From the NCBI GenBank assembly GCA_008802785.1, contig VUYT01000019.1, positions 310,001 through 374,000 on the forward strand: a DNA stretch of 64,000 nt, read 5' to 3'. Made by a program: the position numbers and the translations under genes. This stretch comes from Symmetrospora coprosmae (Eukaryota; Basidiomycota; Cystobasidiomycetes; Symmetrosporaceae). Below the pieces are notes generated by a model. It saw only the letters and a program-made list of their open reading frames with translations, was not told the origin of the DNA and ran no database searches. Below are positions 9,769 to 21,600 of the stretch, piece by piece (the first letter of the stretch is position 1; every line of letters begins with the position of its first letter).

Positions 9769-11559
9769 TTAGAGCTTGAGCTGCTTAGGCTGCTCCCAAG
9801 GGAACTCGCTCCTGCCGAAGTGGCCGTAGCACGCGGTCGGTGCGTAAATGGGCCTCTGGAGGTCGAGCTCCTTGACTGCAAACGGGCGAAAGGTTCATGG
9901 ATAGTCAGTCTTCGTCAAACGAGGCACAGCACGACAGAGTAGACACTCACCAAGCGCTCCCGGGCGCAAATCCCAGTTGTTGCGGATGATGTCGACGAGC
10001 TGAGCGTCGGTCTTCTCCTTGGCGGTTCCGTACGAGTCAACGTAGATCGACAGAGGCTCGGCGACACCGATAGCGTACGAGAGCTGGACAACACATCGGC
10101 GGGCGAGGCCGGCGGCGATGAGAGACTTTGCGATCCATCGTGCGGCGTATGCCCCGGATCGGTCGACCTTGGACCAGTCCTTGCCGGAGAAGGCTCCACC
10201 TCCGTGGGCTCCCCAGCCGCCGTACGAGTCGACAATGATCTTTCGGCCAGTGAGACCGGCGTCTCCCTGAGGACCACCGATAACGAAGCGCCCGGAGGGC
10301 TGGATGTGGTAGACGGTCTTGTCGTCGAGGAGATTGGCGGGAATGACGGTCTTGACGACCTTCTCGATGAGCTCCTTCCTGAGGTCCTCGGTGGAAATCT
10401 CCTCAGCGTGCTGGGTCGAGATGACGACCGTGTCGACACGGACAGGGGTGACGGCACCCGGGCAGTTTTCATCCTTCTTGTACTCAATCGTGACCTGGGT
10501 CTTGGACTGTGGTTGAAGCAGAGAAGGGGTCAGCATGAGTGTCCGTGATCAGCTCTTCCTGATGGCCAGCAGAACGCACGTCAGGGCGGAGCCAGCCAAG
10601 GGCACCAGATCGGCGCTCATCGGCCATTTTCTTGTTGAGCTTGTGCGAGAGGGTGAGGGTGAGGGGCATCAACTCCTCGGTCTCACTGCGGGCGTCAGCG
10701 GCACATGCGCGCAGGTCAGCACCAGGCACGCCTTCTGTGCTATCAGCGCTACGGTGGAGCACTTACTCGGTGGCGTATCCGAACATGATACCCTGGTCAC
10801 CGGCACCGTGGTTCTCGAGGTCACCGTGGTCGAGGCCCTGGGCGATATCGGGGGACTGCTGCTCGATAGCGACGAGGACGTTGCAGGCTAGCGACAGGCA
10901 CGCAAGGAACAAAAGGTGCACGTCAGCGAGAGCACTGCATGGCCTGGCGAGAAGAAGCCTGACCCACTGTTGTAGTCGAAGCCCTTCTCGGAGGCGTCGT
11001 AGCCGATTCGCTTGACGGTGTCTCGAATGATTTTCTGGTAGTCGAGGAGAGCCTTGGTGGTGATCTCACCGAAGACCATGATCTAACATGTGCGGTCCAG
11101 GTCAGACTAAGGGCAGCGTAGAGGACTAGGGGATTTTCGAACAATCCGCTACAGGCACCAACCCCCACTCACCATACCGGTCTTTGTTGCAGTCTCGCAC
11201 GCGACCTTCGACCACGGGTCCTCCTTGAGGCAAGCATCGAGGATGGCGTCCGAGACCTGGTCTGCGATCTTGTCTGGGTGACCCTCTCCGACGGACTCGC
11301 TCGTCTGCGGGGGTGGGGGATGAGCGCGATCAGCCTACGGAAGAACAGCGAGGGCCTGCGAAGTCTTGCTTGCGACAGAGGAGGAAGGATACCCACGAAG
11401 AGGAAGTGGCCAGCGCTGTTGCACCACCCAGCAAGAAGAGACGGCTCGATATCAGCGATCCGCGCGCCAAGCGTCCACGCGGTACAGGGAAATCTGGCCT
11501 GCACACACTCACGGAAGCGGCTTTGCAGCGTTGACGTGAGCACCGGCCTTGTTGGACAT
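9769..11559 (-). CDS. SAM2: S-adenosylmethionine synthetase
   Basis: Methionine adenosyltransferase makes S-adenosylmethionine from methionine and ATP in the cytosol. Eight exons can be fixed: 11559-11513, 11415-11397, 11304-11173, 11082-10968, 10887-10767, 10685-10580, 10506-9951, 9875-9769. They total 1203 nt, giving 400 residues, the usual fungal length. Diagnostic motifs are [20 protein letters not shown] with the ATP-binding His, [38 protein letters not shown] and [15 protein letters not shown]. The C-terminus is [16 protein letters not shown]. Exon 2 is only 19 nt and supplies AGHFLF just before TSES; without it the phase does not close. The 5' region carries CA/GT-rich runs at 11579-11632. 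The neighbouring sulphur transporter suggests a sulphur theme, but the two genes have separate promoters. Confidence 0.96.
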
Positions 11560-12107
11560 GATGACAGGGGATATAGATATGTGTGTGTGGGAGGGAGGTG
11601 CTAGATAAGGTCGTGTGTGTGTGCGTGTGCCTTCTTTGCAGGATTGGGACAGCGAAGGAAGAGGAAGAAGCGGGCGGGCGGTCCGTCTCGCCTTGACGAC
11701 TCAACCCAGCGCCGCCTGCCGCCCACCGGGGGAAAAACCGATGATGGCGCGACCGTCGTGATGGAGAAAGAAAAGGGTCCGCACTCAGCAGAGCTCGACG
11801 ACTACCGATGAGCCGGTCTGAGGTCCAGTGCGGCACTACCGTACCGTGCGCACCACCGCAAACATATGCGATGCATCGGCCGCTGCCTTCGCACTTGGCT
11901 GGTTGCCTGCCGCTGCACGACAGGCACAGAAACGTGCTCCCCGCCCAGTGACGCGCCAATACGTGGACAGCATCAACTGGGAATGCAAGATAAGGTAGAG
12001 GTACCGTACAAGAGACAGTATATGACAACAACAACTACTACTGCGCGCGCACATGCGGTTCGCGGTCCGGCCCCTCCGTCTCCATACTGTACGCCCGAAG
12101 CAGCTCG
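11560..12107. promoter_or_regulatory. SAM synthetase upstream region
   Basis: A 548-base gap between the SAM synthetase start and the end of the myotubularin gene. The part nearest the ATG (11579-11632) is a GT-rich, (CA)n-type run on the transcribed strand and probably lies in the 5' leader. No ORF is supported. Confidence 0.4.
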
Positions 12108-14976
12108 TCACGCCCACACCTTCACCCCCAGCGGATCGCTGTTGTCGCTCGCGGCGGCTTCACCATTAGCGCTCTTGTCAGCCCTGGTCATCGCAGCGGC
12201 GTCTCCCTCCGTGCTGCCACTGCCAGCGTGGACAGTACTGGGCACCGCCCAAGGGTTCTGCTCAGCGAGCTCCGTCCTCCTCGGCTGATTAAAGGTCGGA
12301 GCAGGTGGCAGTGCTGCTACTGGCGCAGTGGCTTTCCTGGCCGCAGGGATGGCATCGTACTCGGACCAGGAGGACCTAGGCGAGCTCTCAGCCCGCGGTG
12401 TAGCGCGTCCCGAAGCCGGCCGACTCCCAGAAGGAGCGGCGACACTCGCAGTGGCAGCTCCGCTGCCATTGTGGTTATGAGCCGGCGCCTCCGACATCTC
12501 CTTCACGGCCCCTTCGTACCCTTGTCGGACCGACTTCCACGCGCTCCACGCCGAGCGCATGGCGCCCTGCACGGCGGTGCTCGCTTGCGTGATGGTCGGG
12601 TGATCCATCGAGATGGGAAGCGCTCTGGTGCTCGCCGATGCCGGCGAATGCGGTGCGCTGTAGCTGCGATCGGTGCCGGTGCTGGCGGCAGGCTCGGGCG
12701 ACAGCATTGTACCGCCCAAAGCTGCGCCGTGCCCTGCTGGAAGGGCATCGGATGCCCGAGCCAGAGGCAGGGATCCAAGGACAGGATCGTCTGAACGGCC
12801 CTCAACGACAGTAGCTTCGGGGACGGAAGCTGGAGCCGTCTCTGCCATGTTCATGTCGTCCCTCTTGAACCAACCCGTCCACCATTGCACCTTCTTAGGA
12901 TCCGGGAAAAGGACCTCACGATCATCCTTATCCCAATATGCATTTGTGTACTTGGGCGCATGGCTCGGGCGAAGCAAGTCGGCCCAGACGCTCCTTGTGC
13001 GGTGGCGGACCCCTGCCTCGTTGAGCTCCTTCTCGCTATTGAAGAGGAAGTTTCCGTACTTGCATTCATACAGCTGGCGCTGAAGCTCCAGGAGGAATTG
13101 CTCGTTGAACTGAAAGCGATCAGGGAACTGCACCGTAAGCTGGTAGACCGTGTCGAGGAATTGGTCGAACACAGGGCACGTCTCCTTGAAGCCGTGCCCG
13201 CCTCCACCGGAAAAGGTGAGCTTTTGCTGCATGGAAGCGAGGAAGCCCATCTCTTCAGGCCCGTGCCCTCCATCCGCGCCGCTTTCGTCGTCCGAGTGCG
13301 GTACCCCAGCAGTCCCGCTGACCCCGTTACCCGAGGAAGACGCAGCTGCCGCGCTGGCCACGAACTGCACGCGAGCGTGGACGAGATGTCCCGTCCTGTC
13401 GCTGAACTTGTGGCCGTAGCTGACCCAGTCCTTCTCGATCAGGACGGCGAACCCTTCCATGGTACGGTAGTATGGGTCGAGACAGAGCTGCGAGATCGAG
13501 CTGAGCTGCGAGGTGCGATCCCAGCCGTCCGAGCAGTGGACCAAGACGTGCGAGTTGGCCAGGTGGATGGCCCGGACGACAATCAGGATGCCCTCGAGGA
13601 TGCACGAGAGGTGCTTCAGCCAACCGGACCGCCTCAGCAGATCGAAGTTGGTCGCCCCATATGCGAGACTGCCACTGCTGCCGCTGCCGCTGCCGTTCGG
13701 TGGCCGTATTGCCTCAATGACCTTGGCCAGCGAGTCGCGCATGACGTGAATGTTGTCGATGCCGAGGTAGACCTTCTTGCAATTTCTATAAAACTCCATG
13801 TTTTCCGTCCCTGCGCCCTTTGCGACGTTGGCCATTGCGTTTGTAGTCGGCCTCGCGTCAATGATGAGGTTGGTGGGTGTGGCTCCGTAGACCTGGTGCG
13901 AATGCGAGATGTACGATGCATTGGCCATGTCTGTCTGTCCGCCTGAGCTGGCCGACGAGTGGTGGTACGAGTGGCTGTTGAAGACAGCCTCGATGAGCTT
14001 TTCGTCCTGGATCGAGCGGTTGTTCTTGAGCCCGACCATGGGCTGTGAGCTGCGCGTGATGGAGCCCAGATTCGCCCAGTGCAAGTAGACGAGACCGGGT
14101 ATGCGGAATTTGGAGCGGTACGCCTTGCCATAGTTGAGCGTGGCGTCGCTGATCTTGGACGGGACGACGAGCTGGGACGGGTACGTCGGGCAGTAGTCGT
14201 ACGTCTGGTTGACGGACGTGAAGCGCCAGGCTGATGTCCGTGCTTTGGTGTCTGGCGTGTCAAAGACGCCCATGCGCGCGAACTCCTTTTTTGCGTCGTA
14301 GATGTGCCAGCCGTCGGCTGTTGCATGTCCCTCTCGTGAGGCTGCCCCTGCCGCTAGCGGTCTCTGTTCGCTGAAGGCATACAGCTGCTCCGTCGAGACT
14401 GTGTAACGCCAATCGAGCGACAGAGGACCATGCACGAGGGGAAAGAGAGGCAGTGGTCAGGTCAGCTGCGAGCCACGCCCGAAGGTCCGGAGCGCGTTCA
14501 TCGTCCAACCAAGCCCGCAACTGCGCGCGCGCCTCACCTCGGCGAGCGACGACAGCCTCGAGGCTCTCGTAGACGAGCCGAGCATCGTGTCTCTTGCTGA
14601 AGAGGATGGTGTGCGAGTCGAAGCTCCTGCTGCGAATGACGAGAGGGGTCCGGGCGGCGCCGTCCCTGATGGTCGCGTGGAGGTGGATGGAGAGGAGGAG
14701 CGAGTGGGCGATCCAGATCTCACTGGCATCCTTTGGTGCAGCAGCGGATGTGTGGTCGCCAGTGCTATGGCTGCTGCTGCTGCTGCTGCTGCTGCTGTAG
14801 CTGAGGATAGTGTGGTGCGGCGTCAGGTGGAGGTCGACGAGCCTCTGAGGGAATCCATCGAGGACGACCTGGGCGACCTGCATCGGCGTACCGCATCAAC
14901 GCCATCAGCGGGACCTCTAGCACAGCATAGCAGTCATTCTTCTCCTCACCTTGTGGACCTTCAGCCCGCTGTCCAT
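12108..14976 (-). CDS. YMR1: myotubularin-type phosphoinositide 3-phosphatase
   Basis: Removes the 3-phosphate from PI3P on endosomal and vacuolar membranes (known family role). Three exons (14976-14950, 14877-14538, 14398-12108) total 2658 nt, or 885 residues. The N-terminal PH-GRAM domain reads MDSGLKVHK-VAQVVLDGF and then LHLTPHHTILSYS. It carries a poly-Ser loop encoded by a (CTG)n repeat. The fungal-type linker STEQLYAFS follows. The catalytic domain has the P-loop HCSDGWDRTSQLSS with the CX5R nucleophile and Arg. Upstream are YGKAYRSKFRIPGLVYLHW and QPMVGLKNNRS, and downstream KDWVSYGHKFSDRTGH. The last 250 residues are disordered, rich in Ser, Ala and Pro. The third exon is open upstream to 14435, but the acceptor at 14399-14400 is needed for the frame and the STEQLYAFS match. 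It is divergent with the RRM gene. Confidence 0.92.
14770..14798. repeat. (CTG)n triplet run in the myotubularin GRAM domain
   Basis: Nine tandem CTG triplets on the plus strand read as a poly-Ser stretch of the minus-strand myotubularin, inside a loop of the GRAM domain. Confidence 0.85.
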
Positions 14977-15136
14977 GTCGTTCAGTATGCGTGTGTGCTA
15001 TCGATGGGTGGGTCAGGGACGGCACAGCAGCAGTGGCACTCCACTCCGCAGGCCTCTGCAGACTCCCGCAAGGTGCCAACGGCCTTCACCGTTCACGCAA
15101 CTCGCACAAGACGCAACTCATTTCCATTCCCTCAGC
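14977..15136. promoter_or_regulatory. bidirectional promoter, myotubularin / RRM gene
   Basis: Only 160 bases separate the two divergent start codons (14976 minus, 15137 plus), so both promoters and leaders must lie here. I see no clear TATA box. Confidence 0.5.
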
Positions 15137-15835
15137 ATGGACACACAGCCCAATCCAACGCTGTACATCCAGAACCTGGACTCGAGCATCAGCAAGGATG
15201 GTGAGATGACGCTGCTCCTGAAGCTCTCCCCTTCGCGCGCATTGCACTGATGACCTTTTTCCACCACATGCAATGCAATGCAATGCAATGCAATGCAATG
15301 CAATGCAATGCAATGCAACGCAACGACGACAGACCTGCGCCGCCTGCTGTACGGCTACTTCAGCACGTACGGCAAAGTCATTGACGTCGTCGCGCTGAAG
15401 AACGACAAGATGCGCGGGCAGGCCTTTGTCGTCTTCAAGGACCTCGCAACCTCGACGGCAGCCTTGCGCAAGGAGGACGGCCGCGTCTTTGCAGGCAAAG
15501 CGCTCAAGATCAGCTATGCGCGCGGCAAGAGCTTTGCGACCATCGAGGACGAGAGCGGGAAGGAGGCCCTGTACCAGTACCGCCTCGGCATCCACAAGGA
15601 CCCGTCCGCAAAGGGCAAGCTCACAGTCTCGGGCGCAGGGAAAGTCCTCGCGGGACAGCAGGCCGCAGCGGCAAAGAGGGAAAGACAGCTGGCCAACGGC
15701 GACGGCGACAATGATGGCGATGAGGACGAAGGAGACGCGGCAGAAGGAGCGGCAAAACGGCCGCGGACGGATGGCGCAGAGCAGGAGGACGAGGAGATGG
15801 AAATGTCGAGCGACGACGACAACGACGCGGCATGA
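15137..15835 (+). CDS. MSL1: U2 snRNP B''-type single-RRM protein
   Basis: A splicing factor of the U1A/U2B''/Snf family, which binds a stem-loop of U2 snRNA in the nucleus. Exons 15137-15200 and 15333-15835 total 567 nt, or 188 residues. The single RRM has RNP2 (TLYIQNL) and RNP1 (MRGQAFVVFK), plus the family-typical DLRRLLYGYFSTYGKVIDVV. Another family segment is ALKISYARGKSF. The C-terminal half is Lys- and Ala-rich and ends in an acidic tail (EQEDEEMEMSSDDDNDAA), with no second RRM. That fits U2B''/Msl1 better than two-RRM U1A. The 132-nt intron carries a pentanucleotide microsatellite directly before its acceptor. Confidence 0.88.
15271..15325 (+). repeat. (CAATG)n microsatellite in an intron
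   Basis: Nine perfect CAATG units (15271-15315) are followed by two CAACG variants. The array lies inside the only intron of the RRM gene and ends seven bases before the splice acceptor AG at 15331-15332. The same pentamer in reverse complement occurs in the first intron of the gene at 25186. Confidence 0.95.
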
Positions 15836-16167
15836 AGAGGACAGACGAACTGCAAACACCGCAGCTCCAGCACCGCAATGTACTCGTGTACGTCCGTCTC
15901 TTGCGCATCAGTACATACCTCCATCGTTCATACACCATTCCAACAAAGCCGTGGCGCTCTTTCTCAAAACATCCGAGGGAAAGGACCTCAAGGCGCAATG
16001 TCCGAAGGAGAGGTCAGGCAGGAGGGCACTCACTTGCGATGTCGGCAAGACAGCAGGATACTTGTGCAGTACGCCAAGGCGGCTCGGCTTTGATCAGGCA
16101 GCTCGCAGGCGGGGACAGTGTACATTACTCTGTACAATCAACGACAAAAGCACGCCCGAAGGCGGCG
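15836..16167. other. convergent 3' region
   Basis: The gap between the end of the RRM gene (plus) and the end of the unrecognised minus-strand gene. It should hold both 3' ends. I see nothing else. Confidence 0.3.
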
Positions 16168-17842
16168 TTACTCGGCACTAAAAGCAGGCTTCGTCGGACT
16201 AACAGGCCTACAGACCTCTTCCTCCATCACTTTCTTCCCCCTTTCCACCTCTCTTCGAAACAGCGCGAACCGCAAGACCAATCGTGATGTCCTGACTCGA
16301 CGCCAGCGCCTGACCTGCAAGGAGGGCAAGAGAGGCTGTAGTATAGCTCCCACAATGAGAGACGACCAACGTGCTCACCGCTTTTTCTAGGGGAAGTGCC
16401 GCATGGGTCGCGGCATGGCCCGCGATGTCGTCGGTCAGCTCGTTGAAGGGTATGGCCATCTGCGGGCTCTTCTCTTCGTATCGCGCGCGTATGGACCGCC
16501 CCCAGCTTGCAATTCGCGCTCCGCTCTGTCCAGCAGCCTGGTGGTCATGTTGGTCCAGTCGTCTGGGTTGGGACGATAGTCGAGAGGAGCTCATTGGCAA
16601 TATCGTCGCTCAGGACATGGTCAGAGGCGTGGTAGTCGTAGCAGGTCGTCTGAAGACCTCAGCATTGCTCGCTATCCTCGCCACGAGTTGCGCCGACCGT
16701 GACATTGGTGACCGTCTCGTAGATTCGCAGAAAGAGCGGCTCTATGGGACGGTCCGCCGGAGTCGCGGCCGGGATGCCTAGCGCAACCTTGCGAACCCAT
16801 GCACTGATGGGGTCGACCTCTTTGCCGTCAGCCTCCATGGACCGCGCCGAGGCCTGGTTCTGGTTCGTGTATAGCTGCCCTGGCTGAAGGGTTGCCCAAA
16901 GGCTTTGCTGCGTTGATGCCGGCCTTGCCAGTCAAGGTCCCGACCTCGGCCGCTCTCCCTTGCTGAACAAGATACTTGATGGCCGCGGCAGCGGGCTGCA
17001 CTCGTTCCTTCAGGATTTTGATGGCTTCCGGGCGCCCCTCGGCTGATTTGCCAAGCTGAGTGACCCTCTGCAGGGCGTCAAAGCTCTGGTCGATGGCCGT
17101 CACCTGAATCTCCGAGAGTGGAGTATTGGCTAGCGACAGGAGCGTCGGAGGGACCGGGATGGCGGCGAGCGGCCGAGACAGGGCCGGAGCGTCGTTTGTC
17201 GCTGCAGCTCCAGTGCGCTGTCGCTTGGACGCGGTGCCCTCTACCGCTCGTCTCCGCCTGGCCTGCATCGGCGCCTCGGTTCGGGCTCTGCGCGTTGCCT
17301 TGGCTGATCTGCAGGCGCTCCGCCTCTTTGGCCACTCTAAGTGCGCGCCGGTCCGCTTTGGTCGGCGCCTTCGTGCTCGCGATAGGAGAAGTCGCCGGTC
17401 ATGCCGACGTTGCCGCCGCTCTTGTCAAGCTGGTGGGCGCTCTTCATTGCCACGTCGCGCTCGTAGGTAGAGGCCTAGGTGTGCCCGTCGACCGTGATGC
17501 GTGTGCCAATCTGCCGCGAAGCTCGTGTCAGTGACACGGGCGGAGGTTGTACCTGAAAGTGGCAAAAAGCTACCTTTGGAGTGGAATGAATGTACACACC
17601 ACCGCCGTCCCGTCCTGCTCTAATGTGTTGACAGAGCTGACGAGTCTTGCGGCGAGAGCATGATGTTTCTTGCCGTCGACGATGTAGCTGTCGGCCGTCG
17701 CATCTTGGCGGCCCTGTTGCGGTCAAAAGATCAGCTTTGGCCAAAGCGGGTCGCGGTGGTCGCCCTGGATAGGCAGCACCAGCAGCCGCAGCTCACCCCT
17801 CAAACTCTTTTATACGAGTACCTTTTTGAAGTGGGCGGGCAT
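16168..17842 (-). CDS. unrecognised multi-exon hypothetical gene
   Basis: I do not recognise this gene, and its limits are approximate. The best model starts at ATG 17842 (MPAHFKK followed by gtactc...). An exon reading DSYIVDGKKHHALAARLVSS follows, then one with YERDVAMKSAHQLDKSGG and MTGDFSYREHEG. The longest clean exon lies near 17268-16830 and contains IPVPPTLLSLANTPLSEIQ and KILKERVQPAAAAIKYLVQQ. Further pieces are RPIEPLFLRIYETVTNVTVG and MAIPFNELTDDIAGHA. A last exon probably reads RWRRVRTSRLVLRFALFRRE and stops at 16168. Several junctions could not be fixed, because reading frame changes between 17340 and 17240 and between 16720 and 16560. The coding-like composition and repeated in-phase GT/AG sites argue for a real nuclear-type protein, but no domain could be assigned. 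Confidence 0.35.
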
Positions 17843-18615
17843 GATTGTCAGCGCGGCAGCAACCCTCCTATGAGTTCCAGGGATCGAGCAGCGGAGCGTA
17901 GAAGCCCTCCAAGGGCGAGTCGATTTCCCAGCCGAAGATTGTTCTTCTGGCGGACAGCGAGAGCATGCTGTATTGCTACTGCATGGCGTGGTGAGTCCCT
18001 CGCCTGAATGGGAAGCCGTAGTCAAGCATGGCCGCCTTCTAGGCTGCTAGGAGGGGAAGCGTTGTGAAGGTGGTATGAGTGGCCTGTTGCAGGCGGCAGC
18101 AGCGGCCTGCTGTTACATGGCAGTCAGATGATCTTCGCAGGTCAGGATCCTGTGTGAGATGAGAGGAGACAGCCTGCACCGGCCAGTGACTCGGTTTAAG
18201 TGGTCTACTGATCTTCCGCCTCCGTAGAAGTCCTGTCAGAGGGTGCAGAGCAGTCCGGAGGCACCGCGTGCTTCGGTGCTTGCGCATTGCGTCATTCGCT
18301 AGCTTAGGCAGGCAATAAGAGCGAGTCAGAGCCTTAGACGAGGCAGGCAGCGTGCAGAATGCGTCAGGGAGACCGCGTCGGGCAGCTTGGCACCGGTGTG
18401 AGCGACAGGACGCGGTGCTCGTTTTGCTGAAGCTGATCATGGGGCAGACTAGATAGCACGTCTTGTATTGCTGTCGTAACGATACTGCAGCTTCTCTACT
18501 TACAGGAGCATCGCAAATCTTTCGTATCGATCTCCACTGTCAGGGCGTGGGCTGTTTTCAGTGGGGTGCGGGGATGTCCGTGTATGTGCGATCGATGAGG
18601 CGGCTCGTCCACACC
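17843..18615. other. region without a supported gene
   Basis: This lies between the end of the anoctamin gene and the start of the unrecognised gene, both on the minus strand. A short coding-like stretch on the minus strand (LSARRTIFGWEIDSPLEGF, near 17880-17960) could be an additional 5' exon of the downstream gene. A Ser/Arg-rich minus-strand frame at 18039-18440 does not look coding. Confidence 0.3.
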
Positions 18616-21600
18616 TCAAACATTCTTCCTGTTAATCTCCTCCTTGACACCAGCATCGTCCTCCTTCCACGCGTCATCAACGCCATCGAGGTCCTCGGTG
18701 CGCTTGTTCCTGAGTCTCTCAATCTCCTGCTCGAACTCCTTGCCGCCCTTGTTCTCGACATAATCGCGCTTAAGCTCCCAGTCACGGTGACGGAGCGCAA
18801 TCTCCTCGTGACTGCCCTGCCAGAGAAGCTTGTCGAGGAGGTGTGCGGTGCCCTTGCGGATGAGCACGAAGGCATGCTCGGATGCCAGGGCGCACAGGAG
18901 CGCGCCGACCAGGATCGCCTTGATGCTTGCATAGTCGCCCTGGGTGCTGCCGATCCGGGTCGTCTTGTACGAGACGGGGTTGGATTCCGTGGTCGCAGCA
19001 AGAATAGCCTCAGCCGTCGTGTTGGGTGCGTCCGACTGGCCAGTGTAAATCTGGACGGCGGTCGACTGCGGGTTCTTCACCGTGTACGCTCGCATGAGGT
19101 AGCACAGGCTGGCATTGGTGAGAGCGCCGAGGTACGTGATCCAGCTGAGAGCTTCGATCCATGGGCCAACAGTGTCGGCGCGCTGGGGGATAGGGCGCCT
19201 CGAGTTGACAGTAAGCTTGAAGGCGTCGCCGCGCAGCTCGAAGAAATTGTTCAGGCACGCAAGGAGCGGAGCAAGAGGCCAGGCAGTGCTGAACAGGACA
19301 ACCTGCCCAAACTGCACTGCCATCTCCGAGTAGTCCGCGAACAGCGAGTACTCTGGGAGCTCGACCTCTGCGCGGATCCTCGCAAGCCAGTCTCCCTCGG
19401 TCTCTCCCTTGACCGTCGTGGCGCGCATGTTACGCTTGCCCTGGGCGTCCTTGTGCGGTTGCGAGGTAGCAGTGCCCTCGTTCCTGTAGTCGGCGAGCTT
19501 TCGCTGCAGGTAAGGCAGGACAGTCTCATTGAAGGCTCCGATGAGCTGGGTGGTGGTCATGAGAGCGAAGAGCGTGTTTGTCAACCGCGAAGTATTGGCA
19601 GCGAAGCCGACAGGGGCGGCGAAGGAGCTCGAAGAGACGCGGTCTTCGGAGACTGAGCGCCGGAGGAAGCCTGCCACTTTGGGCACTAGGAAGGTGCCGA
19701 AGGGGACTAGGACAGCGAAGAAGCTGTCAGCCATCAAGCCAAGTACATCGCGAATTTGGAGTGAGTTTTGCTTACGGTAGACGTAGGCGGTAAGAGTAAG
19801 CTGGTTGCGAGAGTGGGAATCAAATCAGTGATTGGATCTCAACAGACATTCCTTGATTACGAGACCCACGGCTCCAAAGGACACCATGCCGTTCAAGATG
19901 AACATCTTGAGAGTGAGCGAGCGCTCGTGCGTGACCTCAGTGGCTGCGGCACGTCGCAGAGAGGTCAGCTCGGAACCCGCAGGCCATGGCGCCGGTCAAG
20001 GACATGAGAATACTGACGGTGATTCTCCCACGAGGTGAGGTCAGAGGCGACCTTGTGCCACGTGTTGACGAGCGCAGGAACAGCGGTGGCGAAGAGACCG
20101 ATGGGCAGGAACGAGAGAATGGCTTTGCCCGGTCCACCGTAAACCTCGTTTACGATGACCTCGGTAAAGAAGATGACCGAGAGGACGAGTGCCAGGGCGG
20201 CCGCAAATACGAGGACAATGGGGACAGACGCGAGGGTGCGTAGCTCGCGATGGTACCAGGGCGAGTAGGGAATCTTCCTGCCCGTGATGTCTGACGTAAC
20301 GAGCGTCTCGGCCTTGTACCCAATGCGGACGCGCTCCTGCTTGGACAGGCCGTAAGTGCCCCAGCGTACGGCGAGCTGCTTCTCGCGCAACTTCCAGAGC
20401 TCGAGAGCGGCGACGGACCAGATGACGAGGAGGACCGAGTAGAGGCGCGAGAAGTTATAGCCGCCGAGCCAGGTTACCGCGCCGATAAATGAGGGGAAGG
20501 CCAGGGCGAGGAAGTAGCCTCGCAGGAACTCAAAATACAGTGCGACGGCGTCGCCAAAGTGGTAGCGGACCTGCAGGAGCTGGTCCTCCGGGATGATGAA
20601 GTTGAGCTGGGACCACTGCGACAGGAGCTGCGAGTTGAATTTGGGGTCGTGCGGTGGGAAGTAGAAGGCCAACCTGGGGAAACCGCCATCCACTCCGGAG
20701 AGATATAGAGCCCTTCTGAGGATGGTGCCAGCGTGTCGAGAACGCTCTGCCGAGAAGAATGGGTGGGTGCGGAAGTCGCGCGGCTCGTGCAAGTGCTCTT
20801 CCGATGCTGATCCTCCTGACTTGAACGTATTGAGGAAGTCCGATAGTCTGCGGACAGTCACATTTGGACGTCAGCACAGACAATGCCTGAGGGGCTCGGT
20901 GCGCAGTAGCCCACCTCTCCTGCTGAGCTTCTGCGCGGACCGCGCTCTGAACAGCCTTGACGAGAAGCAGACGCTCGTTCCTGCCTTTTCCTCCGGGCTT
21001 TGCGATAGAGACGAGGCCAACCTCCTTAAGCTTGCTCTTGAGCTTGGTGTACTCGCGCTCGGCGTCCCTCCACTCGTCTGCAGGCGCATCGGGAGCAGGC
21101 AGCTTGAAGACGAGGACGAGGTCTGGGTAAGGGTTGTTGCCGTTCTGAGCGACGCTCGACTGGTCATTGTTGGGCTTTGGCGTTGTAGGCAGCGGCTTGC
21201 TCTGCTCTTTGCCGCTGCTGTTCACTGCCAGGCCTGGCACTCTGCCATCTGCAGGCTGGCTCTTGGTCTCTGTCGTTTTCTCCGCATCCAGACCAGGGAC
21301 GTGGGGCGGGCGGCTGCTGGTGCTGCTGCTGCTGCTGGTGACGTCGGATCTGCCGCTCTGGACGGGGATGGCGGAGGTGCGGACCTGCTGCTGCGGGACA
21401 GACGCATGGCCCTGCTGAGGATACATTGGCTTGTCCTGTGCTACCTCTGGCACATCGCGCCTGCCGTGCTCAGTCCCCGGGATGGGCACCGACGGCTCTT
21501 GCGCAGTGAAGGCCGTCGTGTCGGTCGGGCCTGACGCCGCCTGCTGCTGCTGCTGCTGCAGGATAGCGGCAGGCGCGACTCGACCGGTGCCATTGCTGTC

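Noticed and set aside
12885-13946. A 353-codon open frame on the plus strand.
   Set aside because: It lies antisense to the conserved catalytic exon of the myotubularin gene. Its composition is the mirror of GC-rich third positions and it has no recognisable domain.
14399-14435. An upstream ATG (MHGPLSLDWRYTV) as the start of myotubularin.
   Set aside because: The acceptor at 14399-14400 and the upstream GRAM-domain exons make this stretch intronic. The joined protein then matches the family (STEQLYAFS).
18039-18440. A minus-strand frame of 133 codons.
   Set aside because: It is Arg/Ser/Cys-rich with no motif, and no splice pattern ties it to the neighbours. I left it as intergenic.
18463-19656. 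A 397-codon open frame on the plus strand.
   Set aside because: It is antisense to the anoctamin membrane core, so it is explained as a GC-skew shadow of the real gene.
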